Positions 29,423-38,686 of a stretch of 64,000 nucleotides of DNA are shown here, piece after piece. Below the pieces are notes generated by a model. The model made no database searches. It was not told the DNA's origin and saw only the letters and a list, made by a program, of their open reading frames with translations. Made by a program: the position numbers and the translations under genes. The stretch comes from CBDCWQ01 sp965223435. GTDB taxonomy: Bacteria > Myxococcota > Kuafuiibacteriia > Kuafuiibacteriales > Kuafuiibacteriaceae. The DNA is taken from NCBI GenBank assembly GCA_965223435.1, contig CBDCWQ010000023.1, positions 1,798,001 to 1,862,000 of the forward strand, written 5' to 3'. Positions within the stretch are counted from its first letter, which is position 1; every line of letters begins with the position of its first letter.

Positions 29423-30568
29423 CTAGAGAATGCCTCTGGTTTCGAGTGCAGCGCGGATTTCGGCTCGCTGGTTTTGAAGCGTTTCGGGATCTTTGACGGG
29501 CAAAAAGCGGCCTTTTGGGCCCGTGCGCGGCACCTTCAGAAAATGGCAGGGTAAAAACGCACTCACTTCGCCCACCAGGCGCTCGAATTGAATGGCCCTA
29601 CGGCCGTCAATTTGCTTTTCAACGGCAAACCAACTCAGGGGTGGGGGGGCCAAGGCGGCTTCGACCGAGAGCATGAGAGAATTGGTGTTAAAAAGGTGCG
29701 TTCTCGATGAAGAGGGAAGCCGGAAGGCCTCGACAATCTGGGGCTTTCCGTCGACGCACCATGGGCTCCCACCTCGGTCGCCAGGTTTCGTTTCGGTGAC
29801 TTCAAGGCCCACGGGCTGGCCGAGATCGAGGTGGGCGGCGAGCACCGCCGGGTCCATGGTGGCGGTCAGGTTGTCAACATTGGAGATGTAAAGATAGCGT
29901 CCACCCTTGTTTGCGAATCGTTCGAGGAAGCCTGAACGCTTCAGAACAAGAAGAAGGTCACCATGGCCGGGCGCGTAGGGCGACGCGTCGCCCTCGTGGG
30001 TTCGGAAGAGCGCCCCTTGGTCGTCGAGTCGTAAGAGCACGCTCTGGGCGAAGGTTTCTTCCGGTCCCTGGCTTTTTTCGGGTCCTCGGGCGCCTCCATG
30101 CCCTGGGGCTGGGCCGTCGTCCGGGAGCAAGGCGCGTACCGCGGCGTCGGTGGCGAAGCTGGTCATGATGAATACTGGGATGGGGCCGCCGCACCGTGCC
30201 GCCTGTAAACGAATGTCTCGAAGCTTGAGGTCCAAAAAACGGTGGCCCTTCAGGACTTCGACCGCCGCTTTGACCTTGCTGTCAAAACGGGTTGCCATGC
30301 CTCCGGCGAGAATGACCGCGGCGACCTGTCCCTGCTGGATGGCCGCGCGGCCCCGCTTTTCGAGGATGCGCCACGTGGGGCTTTGGGGCTCTGGAAGCGG
30401 ACTGATGTGGCTCGAATCCAGGGGCGCGACGTTTGGGCCCAGGCGGTGGCTGTCGGGCGTCAGGGTCCCGGAGCAGAATTGGTCCTTCAGGGTTTCGAAC
30501 ATACGCGCGTCAAAGGCAAAGTCAGCGAGGAGCCTTTGCGTCGCTGGATGGAGGCCATAGGCGGTCAT
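29423..30568 (-). CDS. UDPGP-family nucleotidyltransferase (UTP-sugar-1-P uridylyltransferase-like)
   Basis: Predicted to make a UDP-sugar from UTP and a sugar 1-phosphate. The nucleotide-binding loop reads AAVILAGGMATRFDSKVKAA near residue 83. PYAPGHGDLLLVL, YLYISNVDNLTA and VTETKPGDRGG match the UTP-glucose-1-phosphate and UDP-N-acetylhexosamine pyrophosphorylase family. 381 residues. Which sugar is used cannot be told. Adjacency to the DUF218 gene suggests envelope polysaccharide synthesis. Confidence 0.78.
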   Translation of the reverse strand: MTAYGLHPATQRLLADFAFDARMFETLKDQFCSGTLTPDSHRLGPNVAPLDSSHISPLPEPQSPTWRILEKRGRAAIQQGQVAAVILAGGMATRFDSKVKAAVEVLKGHRFLDLKLRDIRLQAARCGGPIPVFIMTSFATDAAVRALLPDDGPAPGHGGARGPEKSQGPEETFAQSVLLRLDDQGALFRTHEGDASPYAPGHGDLLLVLKRSGFLERFANKGGRYLYISNVDNLTATMDPAVLAAHLDLGQPVGLEVTETKPGDRGGSPWCVDGKPQIVEAFRLPSSSRTHLFNTNSLMLSVEAALAPPPLSWFAVEKQIDGRRAIQFERLVGEVSAFLPCHFLKVPRTGPKGRFLPVKDPETLQNQRAEIRAALETRGIL

Positions 30569-30723
30569 GGTTGTCCCGCCCGCTCTTCCCGCTCAGAGGC
30601 CGCCTGTTGGTCAACCTAAGCCTGAACCTCGCGCGGGTTTTTCCCGGTTTTCCGGAGATGGGCGGCCGGCGAATGGGGTCTTTGCTTGCCGGGTTGGGGG
30701 CGCACTGACTAGCATGGGATCCG

Positions 30724-31116
30724 ATGAAACAGGCAGGAAGAGAGGTCGCTCAAGCGTCCGAACACGTGATCCTTGGAAGCGACGAAGAGCCCCCTATCGA
30801 ACTCACCGCCAAGGCCATAGAAATGGTGAAAGAGGCCATGGAGGCCGAAAAGCTGGAGGCCCACGGTCTGCGGGTGTACGTCCAGGGCGGCGGCTGCGCC
30901 GGCTTTCAGTACGGCCTCGACTTCGACGATTCCCCTCGCCCGGGCGATTTTGAGATGAACTTCGATGGGTTGACGGTGTACGTCGACGCCATCTCCGCGA
31001 TGCACCTCGAAGGGACCGCCATCGACTACGTCTTGGGGATTTCTGGCGCGGGTTTCAAGTTCAACAACCCGGTCGCCAAATCGACCTGCGGCTGCGGCTC
31101 GAGCTTTGCCGCTTGA
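30724..31116 (+). CDS. erpA: Iron-sulfur cluster insertion protein, ErpA/IscA type
   Basis: A-type carrier that delivers iron-sulfur clusters to apoproteins. The three invariant cysteines are Cys58 in GGGCAGFQY and Cys122 and Cys124 in the C-terminal CGCGSSF. The 130-residue protein has a slightly long N-terminus. It stands alone, divergent from the UDPGP-like gene. Confidence 0.92.
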   Translation: MKQAGREVAQASEHVILGSDEEPPIELTAKAIEMVKEAMEAEKLEAHGLRVYVQGGGCAGFQYGLDFDDSPRPGDFEMNFDGLTVYVDAISAMHLEGTAIDYVLGISGAGFKFNNPVAKSTCGCGSSFAA

Positions 31117-31417
31117 CAATCCCGCTGGCCAGGGCAGGGATTCGTTTGATTTTCAATGACTTAGGTTGCGGGAGCGCAAAAGTGCCCGTTGCACCCCGAC
31201 CCTGAGCCCAGCTTTTGCCTCCCCATTTTTGGCTGTTGCCCATGTGATTGCGGATTTTCACCGGTGCGGTGAGGGTTGTCCGCAACGGAAGTTTCGGGTC
31301 TTAACCTCTGGGCAAGTTTCACCACATGTGCTCCAATATCGCATAGCAGCGACCTACCAGCGCCATGTCGGGTTGGGGCCCATCGGGTTTGGGCTGCGTA
31401 CGCCAGGAGGGGTATTG
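31117..31417. other. Intergenic stretch, nothing clear
   Basis: About 300 bp between erpA and the GH16 gene. I see no convincing gene, RNA or terminator; the only clear element is the ribosome binding site AGGAGGGG at 31405-31412 that serves the next gene. Confidence 0.5.
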
Positions 31418-32422
31418 ATGATGAAAAAGGCAAACTTAGCAGCTTCTTGGGATAGGCGCTCCTTGGTGGGGCTGCTGTTCGCGACGACGCTGGGATGTGC
31501 GTACTCCGTGCCCTTGACGGTGGCCGAGCCTCCGAAGCCGAGCGGGCCTCGTCGGGTGGCCTTTTCGGGCTACAAATGGCGGGTCAAGGCCAGCGATCAG
31601 ATGATGGGCCCCCGGTCGAATTGGTTTTCCGATCGATCGGACAATGTGTGGGTCGACCAAAGAGGCCACCTGCATCTCAAAATCACCAAAGATCCCACCG
31701 CTGCCGCGGACAAGTGGTGGGCCGCCGAAGTCATCGCCGAAGGCAAGTTCGGTTACGGACGCTACGAGTTCACCATTGAGCTCGACGACGCCCGTTTGGA
31801 TTCCCACGCGATCTTTGGTTTGTTTACCTGGGATCCGACGCTTCCTGAGGGCGGCCCCCTGCACAGCCGTGAGATTGACATCGAATTTGGGCGTTGGGGG
31901 GACCCGAAGCGCGTGCCTTCGCACTATGCGGTTCCTCCCTATGAAGCCAAGGGTCTGACCGACAGCTATTTCGTGAACAAGTTCAAAACGAACGAGATCG
32001 TACTGCGGTCGCACGGCAACATCAGCACCCACGTTTTTGAGTGGCACAAAGACCGCATCGTGTTTTCAAGCTACTACGGTGAACACACCCGAGATCTGAC
32101 CAAGCGGTATCAGACCTGGACCTTCGCCGATAAGCGTTACGTGCAAAAACCCGGTGAGGAGGAGGTTCGCATCAACCTATGGCTGCTCCAAGATCCCAAG
32201 TTCTGGGAGGGCTTTGATCCCAAAGGGTTCGAAGATGAGACCGCCAAGAACCGCGAACACGCCCGCCGCCGCGACGCCGCTGCGGGCCACAACAAGCCCT
32301 ACGGAGATGGCGTCGTGGAAGCCATCGTGCGACGTTTTTCGTTTGAGCCTCACCAGCCGGTGTTTGCGCCGGTTCGCACCCCGCGGCCCGCGCAAGCTCG
32401 ATTCCGGCGGTCCGACCGATAG
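31418..32422 (+). CDS. Glycoside hydrolase family 16 lipoprotein
   Basis: Secreted beta-glucanase-like enzyme. The N-terminus has a basic, hydrophobic signal ending in a lipobox (TTLGC, Cys27). The GH16 catalytic motif is EIDIEF at 152-157, with Glu152 as nucleophile, Asp154 and Glu156 as acid/base. Surrounding GYGRYEFTIEL and HVFEWHKDRIVF strands fit the jelly roll. ATG 31418 follows a strong AGGAGGGG. 334 residues; it could cleave beta-1,3 or mixed-link glucans, but specificity is not visible. Confidence 0.82.
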   Translation: MMKKANLAASWDRRSLVGLLFATTLGCAYSVPLTVAEPPKPSGPRRVAFSGYKWRVKASDQMMGPRSNWFSDRSDNVWVDQRGHLHLKITKDPTAAADKWWAAEVIAEGKFGYGRYEFTIELDDARLDSHAIFGLFTWDPTLPEGGPLHSREIDIEFGRWGDPKRVPSHYAVPPYEAKGLTDSYFVNKFKTNEIVLRSHGNISTHVFEWHKDRIVFSSYYGEHTRDLTKRYQTWTFADKRYVQKPGEEEVRINLWLLQDPKFWEGFDPKGFEDETAKNREHARRRDAAAGHNKPYGDGVVEAIVRRFSFEPHQPVFAPVRTPRPAQARFRRSDR

Positions 32423-32485
32423 AGCCCCACGCGGCGCGCCGGCGCGGCGCGCATCTGTGGACTCCTGGTTTCAGAGCGCGAACAC

Positions 32486-32610
32486 CGAGTCCCCCTTGCC
32501 GGAAGTTCGTTCCCGGTTTTCGCCGGCCCTCGTCCTCCCTGCTGGCGGCGCTGCCGCTTCACTCTTGTTGGTTGCATAGGCGGGAACGAACTTCCGGCAA
32601 GGCGGACTCG
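32486..32610. repeat. 29-bp inverted repeat around a 67-bp loop
   Basis: Arms at 32486-32514 and 32582-32610 are complementary at 28 of 29 positions (one mismatch at position 8 of the left arm); the core of each arm is GCCGGAAGTTCGTTCCC or its inverse. The 67-bp loop has no gene. I see no target-site duplication, no T-run and no second copy in the window. Confidence 0.8.
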
Positions 32611-32790
32611 CCCCCGGTCGCGCTTTTCACCTCAGCTCACCGAATCGACTTCGGCTCAAAAGGCTCACATATTGAGGTTGTGCGCGGGTCGCCGGGCATC
32701 GATGGAGTTCGGGTTTCCTCGGAGAATGCTCGGGGTGGGTGAGGGGCTCACCGAGGGCCAAATACGCGGTATAGTCCCGACCGTTCCGCT
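32611..32790. other. Rest of the gap before the DUF1549 gene
   Basis: Together with the inverted repeat this completes a 368-bp gap. I see no gene here; it presumably carries the promoter for the three-gene unit starting at 32791. Confidence 0.4.
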
Positions 32791-34377
32791 TTGCCAAAAT
32801 TCGAACAAAGCGCATGGCTGGTCGGCGCCACGTGGGTGGCGGCTTCGGCCCTGGTTTATTTTCAACTGCCGCGTCGGGATCCACCAGCCGTGGTTCGCGC
32901 CGAACGCGAGATCCCCGTGGCGCTGGTACGAAACATCAACGCGCATTTTTCAAAACGGTGGCAGCGCTTGGGTGTGGAGCCGGAAGAGGCCCCGCCGCTC
33001 AAGGTTTTGCGCCGACTGAGTTTAAGCCTCCAAGGGACGGTTCCCTCGTTGGAGGAGATCCGGGCATTCGAATCCGATGGACGTCCCAATCGCCTGGCTT
33101 TTTGGACCAAGAGGATTCTCGAGAGCCCTCGGTTTACGCGTTATTTTGCCGAGAGGCTGGCCCGCGTTTTTGTGGGAACCGAGGGTGGCCCCTTTGTGAT
33201 TTACCGGCGAGATCACTTTGTGCGTTGGCTGGATGAAGCGCTGGTCAAGAATCTTCCCTACGATGAGATGGTTCGCGCGTTGATCGCCCAAAATGGTCTT
33301 TGGACCGATCGGCCTGCTTCGAATTTCGTGACGGCCCAAATGCAAGGAGACAAGCCAGAAGTCAAATTGGCAGGTCGGTCCGTGCGGGCCTTCTTGGGAC
33401 ACCGGATCGATTGCGCCGAATGCCATGATCATCCTTTCGAGGATTGGAAGCAGTCCGACTTTGAAGGGTTGGCTGCGTTTTTTGGGCAGGCCAAGGTTAC
33501 GGCCCTGGGGGTTCAAGATGACGTCGAAGCGCAGTACCTTATCTCTTCGGACGGCGAAGAGCGCGTTGCGTTGCCTCAGGTTCCGTTTGGAGCCGAATGG
33601 TTTGTGCCCGAGGGGACAAAAAGAGAGCAGTTCTCTTCTTGGCTGACGCATCCAGAAAATCGGCGTTTCGAGCGCGCGACGGTCAACCGGGTCTGGGGTC
33701 TCTTGTTTGGGCGGCCCTATATCACGCCGGTCGACGACCTACCGGCGCCGCCCGCCACCCCAGACATTCTCGACATTCTCGGTCGGGATTTCCGAGAAAA
33801 CGGGTACGATCTCAAGCGCCTGATCTTGGGGCTCTCGATGTCTAGACCCTTCCGAATCGCATCTTCGGGCCAAGGGGACGCAGCGGGCGAGGCTGGAACA
33901 GATTCGTGGTGGCGTTTCCCGCTCACCCGCCTTCGGCCTGAGCAAATCATCGGGGCGATGTTGCAGGTGGCGTCCGTCGAAACCATCAACCCCAAAACCC
34001 ATGTCGCCGCGAGGGCTATCCGCTATTTGAGAGCGCAGGACTTTGTAAAGGGCTACGGAGATGTTGCAACCGAGGAACTCGAGGAGCGGTCAGGCACCAT
34101 TTCTCAAGCGCTTCTCAGAATGAACGGCAAGCTCCCCAACGAGCTGATTGAAGGCAATCCGTTTACTGCGGTGGGACGTATCCTCGGTTTCACACGCTCC
34201 GATGAAGATTGTGTGGCCACAAGCTTTTTGGCGGCCCTATCCCGGTTGCCGAGTGCGGCGGAAATGGAACACTTCGGGTTGCAGCTGAAGGACTCGGTGG
34301 GTGACGCGCGCCAGGCGATCGCTGAAGATATGTTCTGGGCCCTTTTGAATTCGCCGGAGTTTTCGTGGAACCACTAA
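32791..34377 (+). CDS. DUF1549/DUF1553 protein with CxxCH motif
   Basis: Large exported protein of the kind expanded in Planctomycetes. A signal-anchor helix (about residues 8-24) is followed by the DUF1549 domain with RLARVFVG and the conserved DCAECHDHPFEDW, whose CxxCH could bind heme or metal. The DUF1553 domain has WLTHPENRRFERATVNRVWG and DILGRDFRENGYDLKRLI. The protein starts at TTG 32791, the only in-frame start close to the helix; there is no clear ribosome binding site. It overlaps the DUF1501 gene by 13 bp. Biochemical function is unknown. Confidence 0.82.
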   Translation: MPKFEQSAWLVGATWVAASALVYFQLPRRDPPAVVRAEREIPVALVRNINAHFSKRWQRLGVEPEEAPPLKVLRRLSLSLQGTVPSLEEIRAFESDGRPNRLAFWTKRILESPRFTRYFAERLARVFVGTEGGPFVIYRRDHFVRWLDEALVKNLPYDEMVRALIAQNGLWTDRPASNFVTAQMQGDKPEVKLAGRSVRAFLGHRIDCAECHDHPFEDWKQSDFEGLAAFFGQAKVTALGVQDDVEAQYLISSDGEERVALPQVPFGAEWFVPEGTKREQFSSWLTHPENRRFERATVNRVWGLLFGRPYITPVDDLPAPPATPDILDILGRDFRENGYDLKRLILGLSMSRPFRIASSGQGDAAGEAGTDSWWRFPLTRLRPEQIIGAMLQVASVETINPKTHVAARAIRYLRAQDFVKGYGDVATEELEERSGTISQALLRMNGKLPNELIEGNPFTAVGRILGFTRSDEDCVATSFLAALSRLPSAAEMEHFGLQLKDSVGDARQAIAEDMFWALLNSPEFSWNH

Positions 34378-35654
34378 AACGGGGTCTGGGTGATTCGGTC
34401 GTTTCGCGAAGGGCGCTTTTTAAAAGGGCCAGCGAAATGGGTTTGAGTGCTTACTTTTTGAGCTCGGCCCTTGCCCGCGCGGCTCTCAAAACCGGCGAGC
34501 GGACGTCTCATTCACTCATTACGCTGTGGCTTTCAGGCGGGCCAAGTCAGCTCGAGACGTGGGACCCGCATCCAGGCTCGCGGGTGGGTGGGCTCACCCA
34601 GTCGGTGAAGACCTCCGTGCCCGGCTTGGCCATTGCACATCTTTACCCGCGGGTGGCAGAGGTGATGGATTCGGTCTCGGTCGTTCGGTCTTTGGTGTCC
34701 AAAGAAGGTGACCACGAGCGCGGGACCTACATGCTCAAGACCGGTTTTCGGCCGGAGCCTACGCTCAAGCGGCCATCCATCGGGGCGCTCTTGGTGCACC
34801 AACGCGAAGATCCCGAAGTCGAGATACCGCAGCACGTCTCCTTGGGGCCAAGCCCCTGGCCCGCGCGCAGCGGCTTCCTCGATGCCCGGTTCGATGCTTT
34901 CAAAGTCTTGCGCCCCGGTCGGAATCTGGGCGATCTGAAGCCCTATCTGAAGGGCGATGTGGCCGCTCGGCAGCAACGTCGGCTCAGCAACCTTCAGGTG
35001 GTCTCCTCTGCGTTTGTTCGGGGCCGTGAAAAAGAGGTCCAAAAGACCCAACACCAAGGCACTATTGACCGGGCACTGAAGATGATGCGCTCGGCTGAGC
35101 TTCGCGCCTTCGAGCTCGACGATGAACCGCAAGCGGTTGTTGACGCCTATGGGGACAGCGGTTTTGGACGGGGCTGTCTCGTCGCTCGGCGTCTGGTGGA
35201 GGAAGGGGTGCGCGCGGTCGAAGTGACGCTCGGTGGCTTCGACAGCCATGTATCCAACCACGAGGCCCACGTCGCCCAGGCCAAGGTCCTTGACCCCGCG
35301 CTCGCGGCTCTCGTGAAAGATCTCAAGACGCGGGATTTGCTCCGTTCCACCATCATTCTTTGCATTGGAGAGTTCGGTCGCACCCCAAAAATCAACGTTC
35401 TCGAAGGCCGCGATCACTGGCCCTCCGGATTTTCATGCATCATTGGCGGTGGAGGCATCCGAGCAGGACAAGTTCTCGGGGAAACCGACCCAAAGGGTGA
35501 GGCCAAAATGCCCAAAAATCCGGTACCGGTCGAAGATCTGCTGGCGACGGTGCTCAAGGCCGCGGGCGTTGATCCCACAACGGAGATCTACGCCCCGGTG
35601 GGGCGTCCGGTGCCCCTGTGCGAAGGGACGCCCATAGGAAGTCTGTTGGGGTGA
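34365..35654 (+). CDS. DUF1501 (sulfatase-fold-like) protein
   Basis: The constant partner of DUF1549/1553 proteins. GTG 34365 has GGAG upstream. The N-terminus contains SRRALFKRASEMGL, a twin-arginine-like signal, so Tat export is likely. LWLSGGPSQLETWDPHPG, EVTLGGFDSHVSNHEA and GEFGRTPKIN are the metal-site motifs of the alkaline-phosphatase superfamily fold. Overlaps at both ends show one transcription unit with its neighbours. Substrate unknown. Confidence 0.84.
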   Translation: MEPLKRGLGDSVVSRRALFKRASEMGLSAYFLSSALARAALKTGERTSHSLITLWLSGGPSQLETWDPHPGSRVGGLTQSVKTSVPGLAIAHLYPRVAEVMDSVSVVRSLVSKEGDHERGTYMLKTGFRPEPTLKRPSIGALLVHQREDPEVEIPQHVSLGPSPWPARSGFLDARFDAFKVLRPGRNLGDLKPYLKGDVAARQQRRLSNLQVVSSAFVRGREKEVQKTQHQGTIDRALKMMRSAELRAFELDDEPQAVVDAYGDSGFGRGCLVARRLVEEGVRAVEVTLGGFDSHVSNHEAHVAQAKVLDPALAALVKDLKTRDLLRSTIILCIGEFGRTPKINVLEGRDHWPSGFSCIIGGGGIRAGQVLGETDPKGEAKMPKNPVPVEDLLATVLKAAGVDPTTEIYAPVGRPVPLCEGTPIGSLLG

Positions 35655-36790
35655 CCGGTTTAGGGCAAGCGGCGGAAAACAAGCAGGGGGCGCCCCCGTC
35701 GCCGGCGTCCCGAGGGCCTTTTTTACGATTTCTGCGTTTGGCGTTCGGGATATGGAGTCTTGTCCTTTTACTTTCCTTGGTTGCAGCCGTTCCCCTCCTC
35801 AATCTCTTTGCGCTCGGGGTGCTGCTCGAGGCCGAGGCGCGGGTGGCGCGCGGCGCGCGTTTTCGAGATGCGGGGCGCACGATCGATTTTGCGGGCCGGG
35901 TGGGGGAGGGCGTATTGGGGTTTTGGGTGTGTCTGATACCCCTACGGATTCTCAGCGATCTTTTGGAAGACGCCCGCATCGTTCGCGCGGATAGCCACGC
36001 CACCGAAACCCTCGAGATTGCCGCGGTGGTGTTTGCCGGACTGCTCTCGGTGCATCTGACCTTGGCCTGTTTATGCGGTGGGCGATTTTCCCACTTTGTC
36101 CGCCCGCTTCGGAACATCCGCCTGGTCCGCCCCAGAATGCGGCGGGCGCTTTTCCAAGAGGCTCGGGAAGCTTGGCGACGGGTTTGGACCCGACTTCAAG
36201 TGCGTCACCATCTGTCCCTCGGCGCACGCGGTTTTTTTGGGGCTTTTGTGTGGCTGCTTGTGCCCACCGCGATGTTTGTGGTTCCCAGAACCTCGACGCC
36301 CCTCGGTTGGTGCGTGGTCGTGGTCGGGGCGGCTGCCACGGTTTTTGTCCTCGGCTGGCTCCCGTTTCTCCAGGTTCAGTTTGCGGTTGAGAACCGGCTT
36401 GGGGCGATGTTTGCGCTCCAGCGAACGCGGACGCTTTTTGCCCGCCGTCCCTTTTTGTGGGTGGTGGTCCTTGGGGTTTTTTACGCGTTGACCACACCCT
36501 TGTATGTTCTCAAAACGTTTTTGGCGCCCCCCGATGTGCGATGGCTGATGACCGCCATGTTTATCGTGAGCATCCTCCCGGCGCGTTTGGTCGTGGCGTG
36601 GGCTTACGGACGGGCCGAACGAAAAGACACTCTGGCGCACCCCATCGTTCGAAAAATCTGCAAAAGCGGATTGGTCGCGGTCACCGGACTCTACGTGTTT
36701 GGGATGTTTTTTCTGCCTCACATCGGTGCTCAGGGCCGATTGGGGCTTTTTGAGCACCACGCATTTCTCCTGCCGTTCCCCTTTTGGTGA
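35651..36790 (+). CDS. Polytopic membrane protein of the DUF1549/DUF1501 unit
   Basis: About seven hydrophobic segments spread over 379 residues and an Arg-rich cytoplasmic loop in the middle. GTG 35651 overlaps the DUF1501 stop (GTGA) with AGGAAG 9 bases upstream, so it is coupled to that gene. I do not recognise a family; the context suggests a membrane platform for the two exported partners. Confidence 0.65.
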   Translation: MTGLGQAAENKQGAPPSPASRGPFLRFLRLAFGIWSLVLLLSLVAAVPLLNLFALGVLLEAEARVARGARFRDAGRTIDFAGRVGEGVLGFWVCLIPLRILSDLLEDARIVRADSHATETLEIAAVVFAGLLSVHLTLACLCGGRFSHFVRPLRNIRLVRPRMRRALFQEAREAWRRVWTRLQVRHHLSLGARGFFGAFVWLLVPTAMFVVPRTSTPLGWCVVVVGAAATVFVLGWLPFLQVQFAVENRLGAMFALQRTRTLFARRPFLWVVVLGVFYALTTPLYVLKTFLAPPDVRWLMTAMFIVSILPARLVVAWAYGRAERKDTLAHPIVRKICKSGLVAVTGLYVFGMFFLPHIGAQGRLGLFEHHAFLLPFPFW

Positions 36791-36916
36791 TCGCCCAAGC
36801 TCATCTGCATGGCCGCAGGCCGGCAGCCTCATCGCCATGAACCCTGGTGCGAACGTGGGCCCGGCTTGGCGGAACATGGCCCCCTTTGGTACACAAGGAG
36901 AAGAGGAGGCGATTTC

Positions 36917-37532
36917 ATGAAAGCGATGGTGGTGAAAGAGGCAAACGGTGACTTTGTGCTCGAGGAACGTCCCGTCCCCGAGCCGGGTCCCGGTGAGGTG
37001 CGGGTCAAGGTCGAAGCCTGTGGCGTCTGTCACAGCGACGCGTTTGTGAAGTTTGGTGCGTACCCGGGTTTGGAGCTGCCGCGGGTTCCGGGGCACGAAG
37101 TCGCAGGCCAAGTCGAGAAGCTAGGCGAGGGTACGGGGCAGTTCGCGGTGGGCGATCGGGTCGGGGTCGGGTGGCACGGTGGCCATTGCCACAAGTGTGA
37201 TGCGTGGCGGCGCGGATGTCATTTTGGCCACCGCCCCGAGTGCCCAAGCCATAGAAAGCGTCATCGACGGCTTGTCGAATCGGGGAAAGATGATGCTCGT
37301 AGCCGCTGCCCACGAACCTTTCAAAGTGAGCGCTTTCAGTATGCTCTCGGGCAAGATGGTCCATGGCTGGCCCAGTGGAAGCGCAGTCGACAGTGAGGAC
37401 GCCATGAAGTTCAGCGCCCTTGCCGACGTTCGGCCTCAAATCGAAACTTTTCCGCTCGAACAAGCCAACCAGGCCTTCGCCAGCGTGATGGAAAACACCG
37501 TTCGTTTTCGCGCCGTACTTGCGATGGCATAG
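36917..37532 (+). pseudogene. Zinc alcohol dehydrogenase (AdhP-like) with internal deletion
   Basis: The 5' part from ATG 36917 (ribosome binding site AGGAGG) encodes the N-terminal catalytic region with CGVCHSD and GHEVAGQVEKLG up to HGGHCHKC. The sequence then jumps in another frame to the C-terminal half (GGADVILATAPSAQAIE to RFRAVLAMA, ending 37532). A normal enzyme has about 340 residues; about 130 residues, including most structural-zinc cysteines and the NAD loop, are missing around 37195. The gene cannot be functional. Confidence 0.85.
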
Positions 37533-37613
37533 GCCAAGGCCTCTTCATCTCGAGGCTCAACCCCAGTGCCGATCTATGGCGTAGGCCAAGGCCTCTTTAT
37601 CTCGAGGCTCAAC
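37524..37613. repeat. 52-bp-period tandem duplication
   Basis: A 38-bp unit beginning ATGGC at 37524-37561 recurs at 37576-37613 with two mismatches, period 52 bp. A weaker echo (AGTGCCCGGTCCATGGC) follows in the 3' end of the phosphotransferase gene. It joins the ends of the convergent alcohol dehydrogenase remnant and the phosphotransferase, and it includes the last five bases of the phosphotransferase gene. Confidence 0.75.
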
Positions 37614-38511
37614 GGAGTGCCCGGTCCATGGCTTTACGGCCTTCGGTGAACAGCGCTTCGTCTTGAATGTCGTACGCGTACGCCGTGCTTGCGACTGCAT
37701 GAATGATGGCCCGCAATCGCGCCAGCCGAAAGCGGGGCTCCGAAATGGGACCATAGGCCTGCCAAAAGGTGTCGCGACCCTCCGGCGGAAGGAAGGTAAA
37801 CGCCAGCGCGAGATCAAGACTGGGATCCCCAACATGGACGTCGCCCCAGTCAATCACACCGGTTGGCCTTAGGCCTTCGTCAACGAGAATATGGCGGGCG
37901 TATAGGTCGCCGTGAACCAGTTTCGGCTGGTCGGTGACAGCGGGCGCCTCGGTGGTTTCGAGCCGATGGATCCAAGGCCGTGGACTCGAAATCACACCGT
38001 TTTGTTCGAGGTTTTCAAGTTGCCGACGGCATTCCGGGATCCGCTTGGCCATATTGAGTCGGTCCCAGTCGTCCAAAGGGATGCGCTCGTCATCCACACG
38101 AAGCCCATGAAGAGCCGAAAGAAAAGCGCCGAGGGGTCTTGCGCACTCGATGTGCTGCGCCTCGCTCAGCTTGGCGCGGCACGCGGTCGTGCCCGGGAGC
38201 AGCGGATAGCCAGCGAAAGGGCAAGGATAGGTCTTTGTGGGCGCCCCGACCCACCTCGGTTGAGGCACCGACAAGGGAAGATGCGCCGCAATCTGCGGAA
38301 GAACGTGGCATTCCGTTTCGAGGAGCTGCACCGCCACCTGGCGGCGGGGAAAGCGAAAAACAAGCCCGTCGTTGACCAAGTAGGCCGTGTTATCCCAGCC
38401 GCTCGAAAACGCGCGCACCGAGACCGGTTTGAGCTCCAAAAACTGCGCGGCGATCCATTGGGCGGCCTCTTCGGCGGTGACGATGCGTTCCGGCTTCCAG
38501 GGTCGATGCAC
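37609..38511 (-). CDS. Aminoglycoside/macrolide phosphotransferase-like kinase
   Basis: APH-fold small-molecule kinase. GTG 38511 is chosen because GAGGG lies 7 bases upstream; it gives 300 residues. The catalytic loop is LVHGDLYARHILVDE and the metal site GVIDWGDVHVGDPSLDLA. The usual Asn of the catalytic loop is His here, as in some members of this branch. Substrate could be an antibiotic, a sugar or an amino alcohol. It opens the accessory part of the window. Confidence 0.75.
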   Translation of the reverse strand: MHRPWKPERIVTAEEAAQWIAAQFLELKPVSVRAFSSGWDNTAYLVNDGLVFRFPRRQVAVQLLETECHVLPQIAAHLPLSVPQPRWVGAPTKTYPCPFAGYPLLPGTTACRAKLSEAQHIECARPLGAFLSALHGLRVDDERIPLDDWDRLNMAKRIPECRRQLENLEQNGVISSPRPWIHRLETTEAPAVTDQPKLVHGDLYARHILVDEGLRPTGVIDWGDVHVGDPSLDLALAFTFLPPEGRDTFWQAYGPISEPRFRLARLRAIIHAVASTAYAYDIQDEALFTEGRKAMDRALR

Positions 38512-38686
38512 AGATGGGTCCCTCGGCTCACTTCCTTTGCAACGACGTCGGCTGTCGACGTTCAGACCGCACGGATACTGTGGCATCTAGGGCGAATCAA
38601 GATGAAACCGATGCGGGGTCAGTAAGGCCGTTCATAGTGCCCTTGCGCTCATCCGGAGCGAAGCGAAACGTTGATCCGTGAAGGCC

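Noticed and set aside
37609..38511. Inactive kinase because the catalytic-loop Asn is replaced by His
   Set aside because: From memory, this HGDLYARH form occurs in many members of the same APH branch, so it is not evidence of loss of function.
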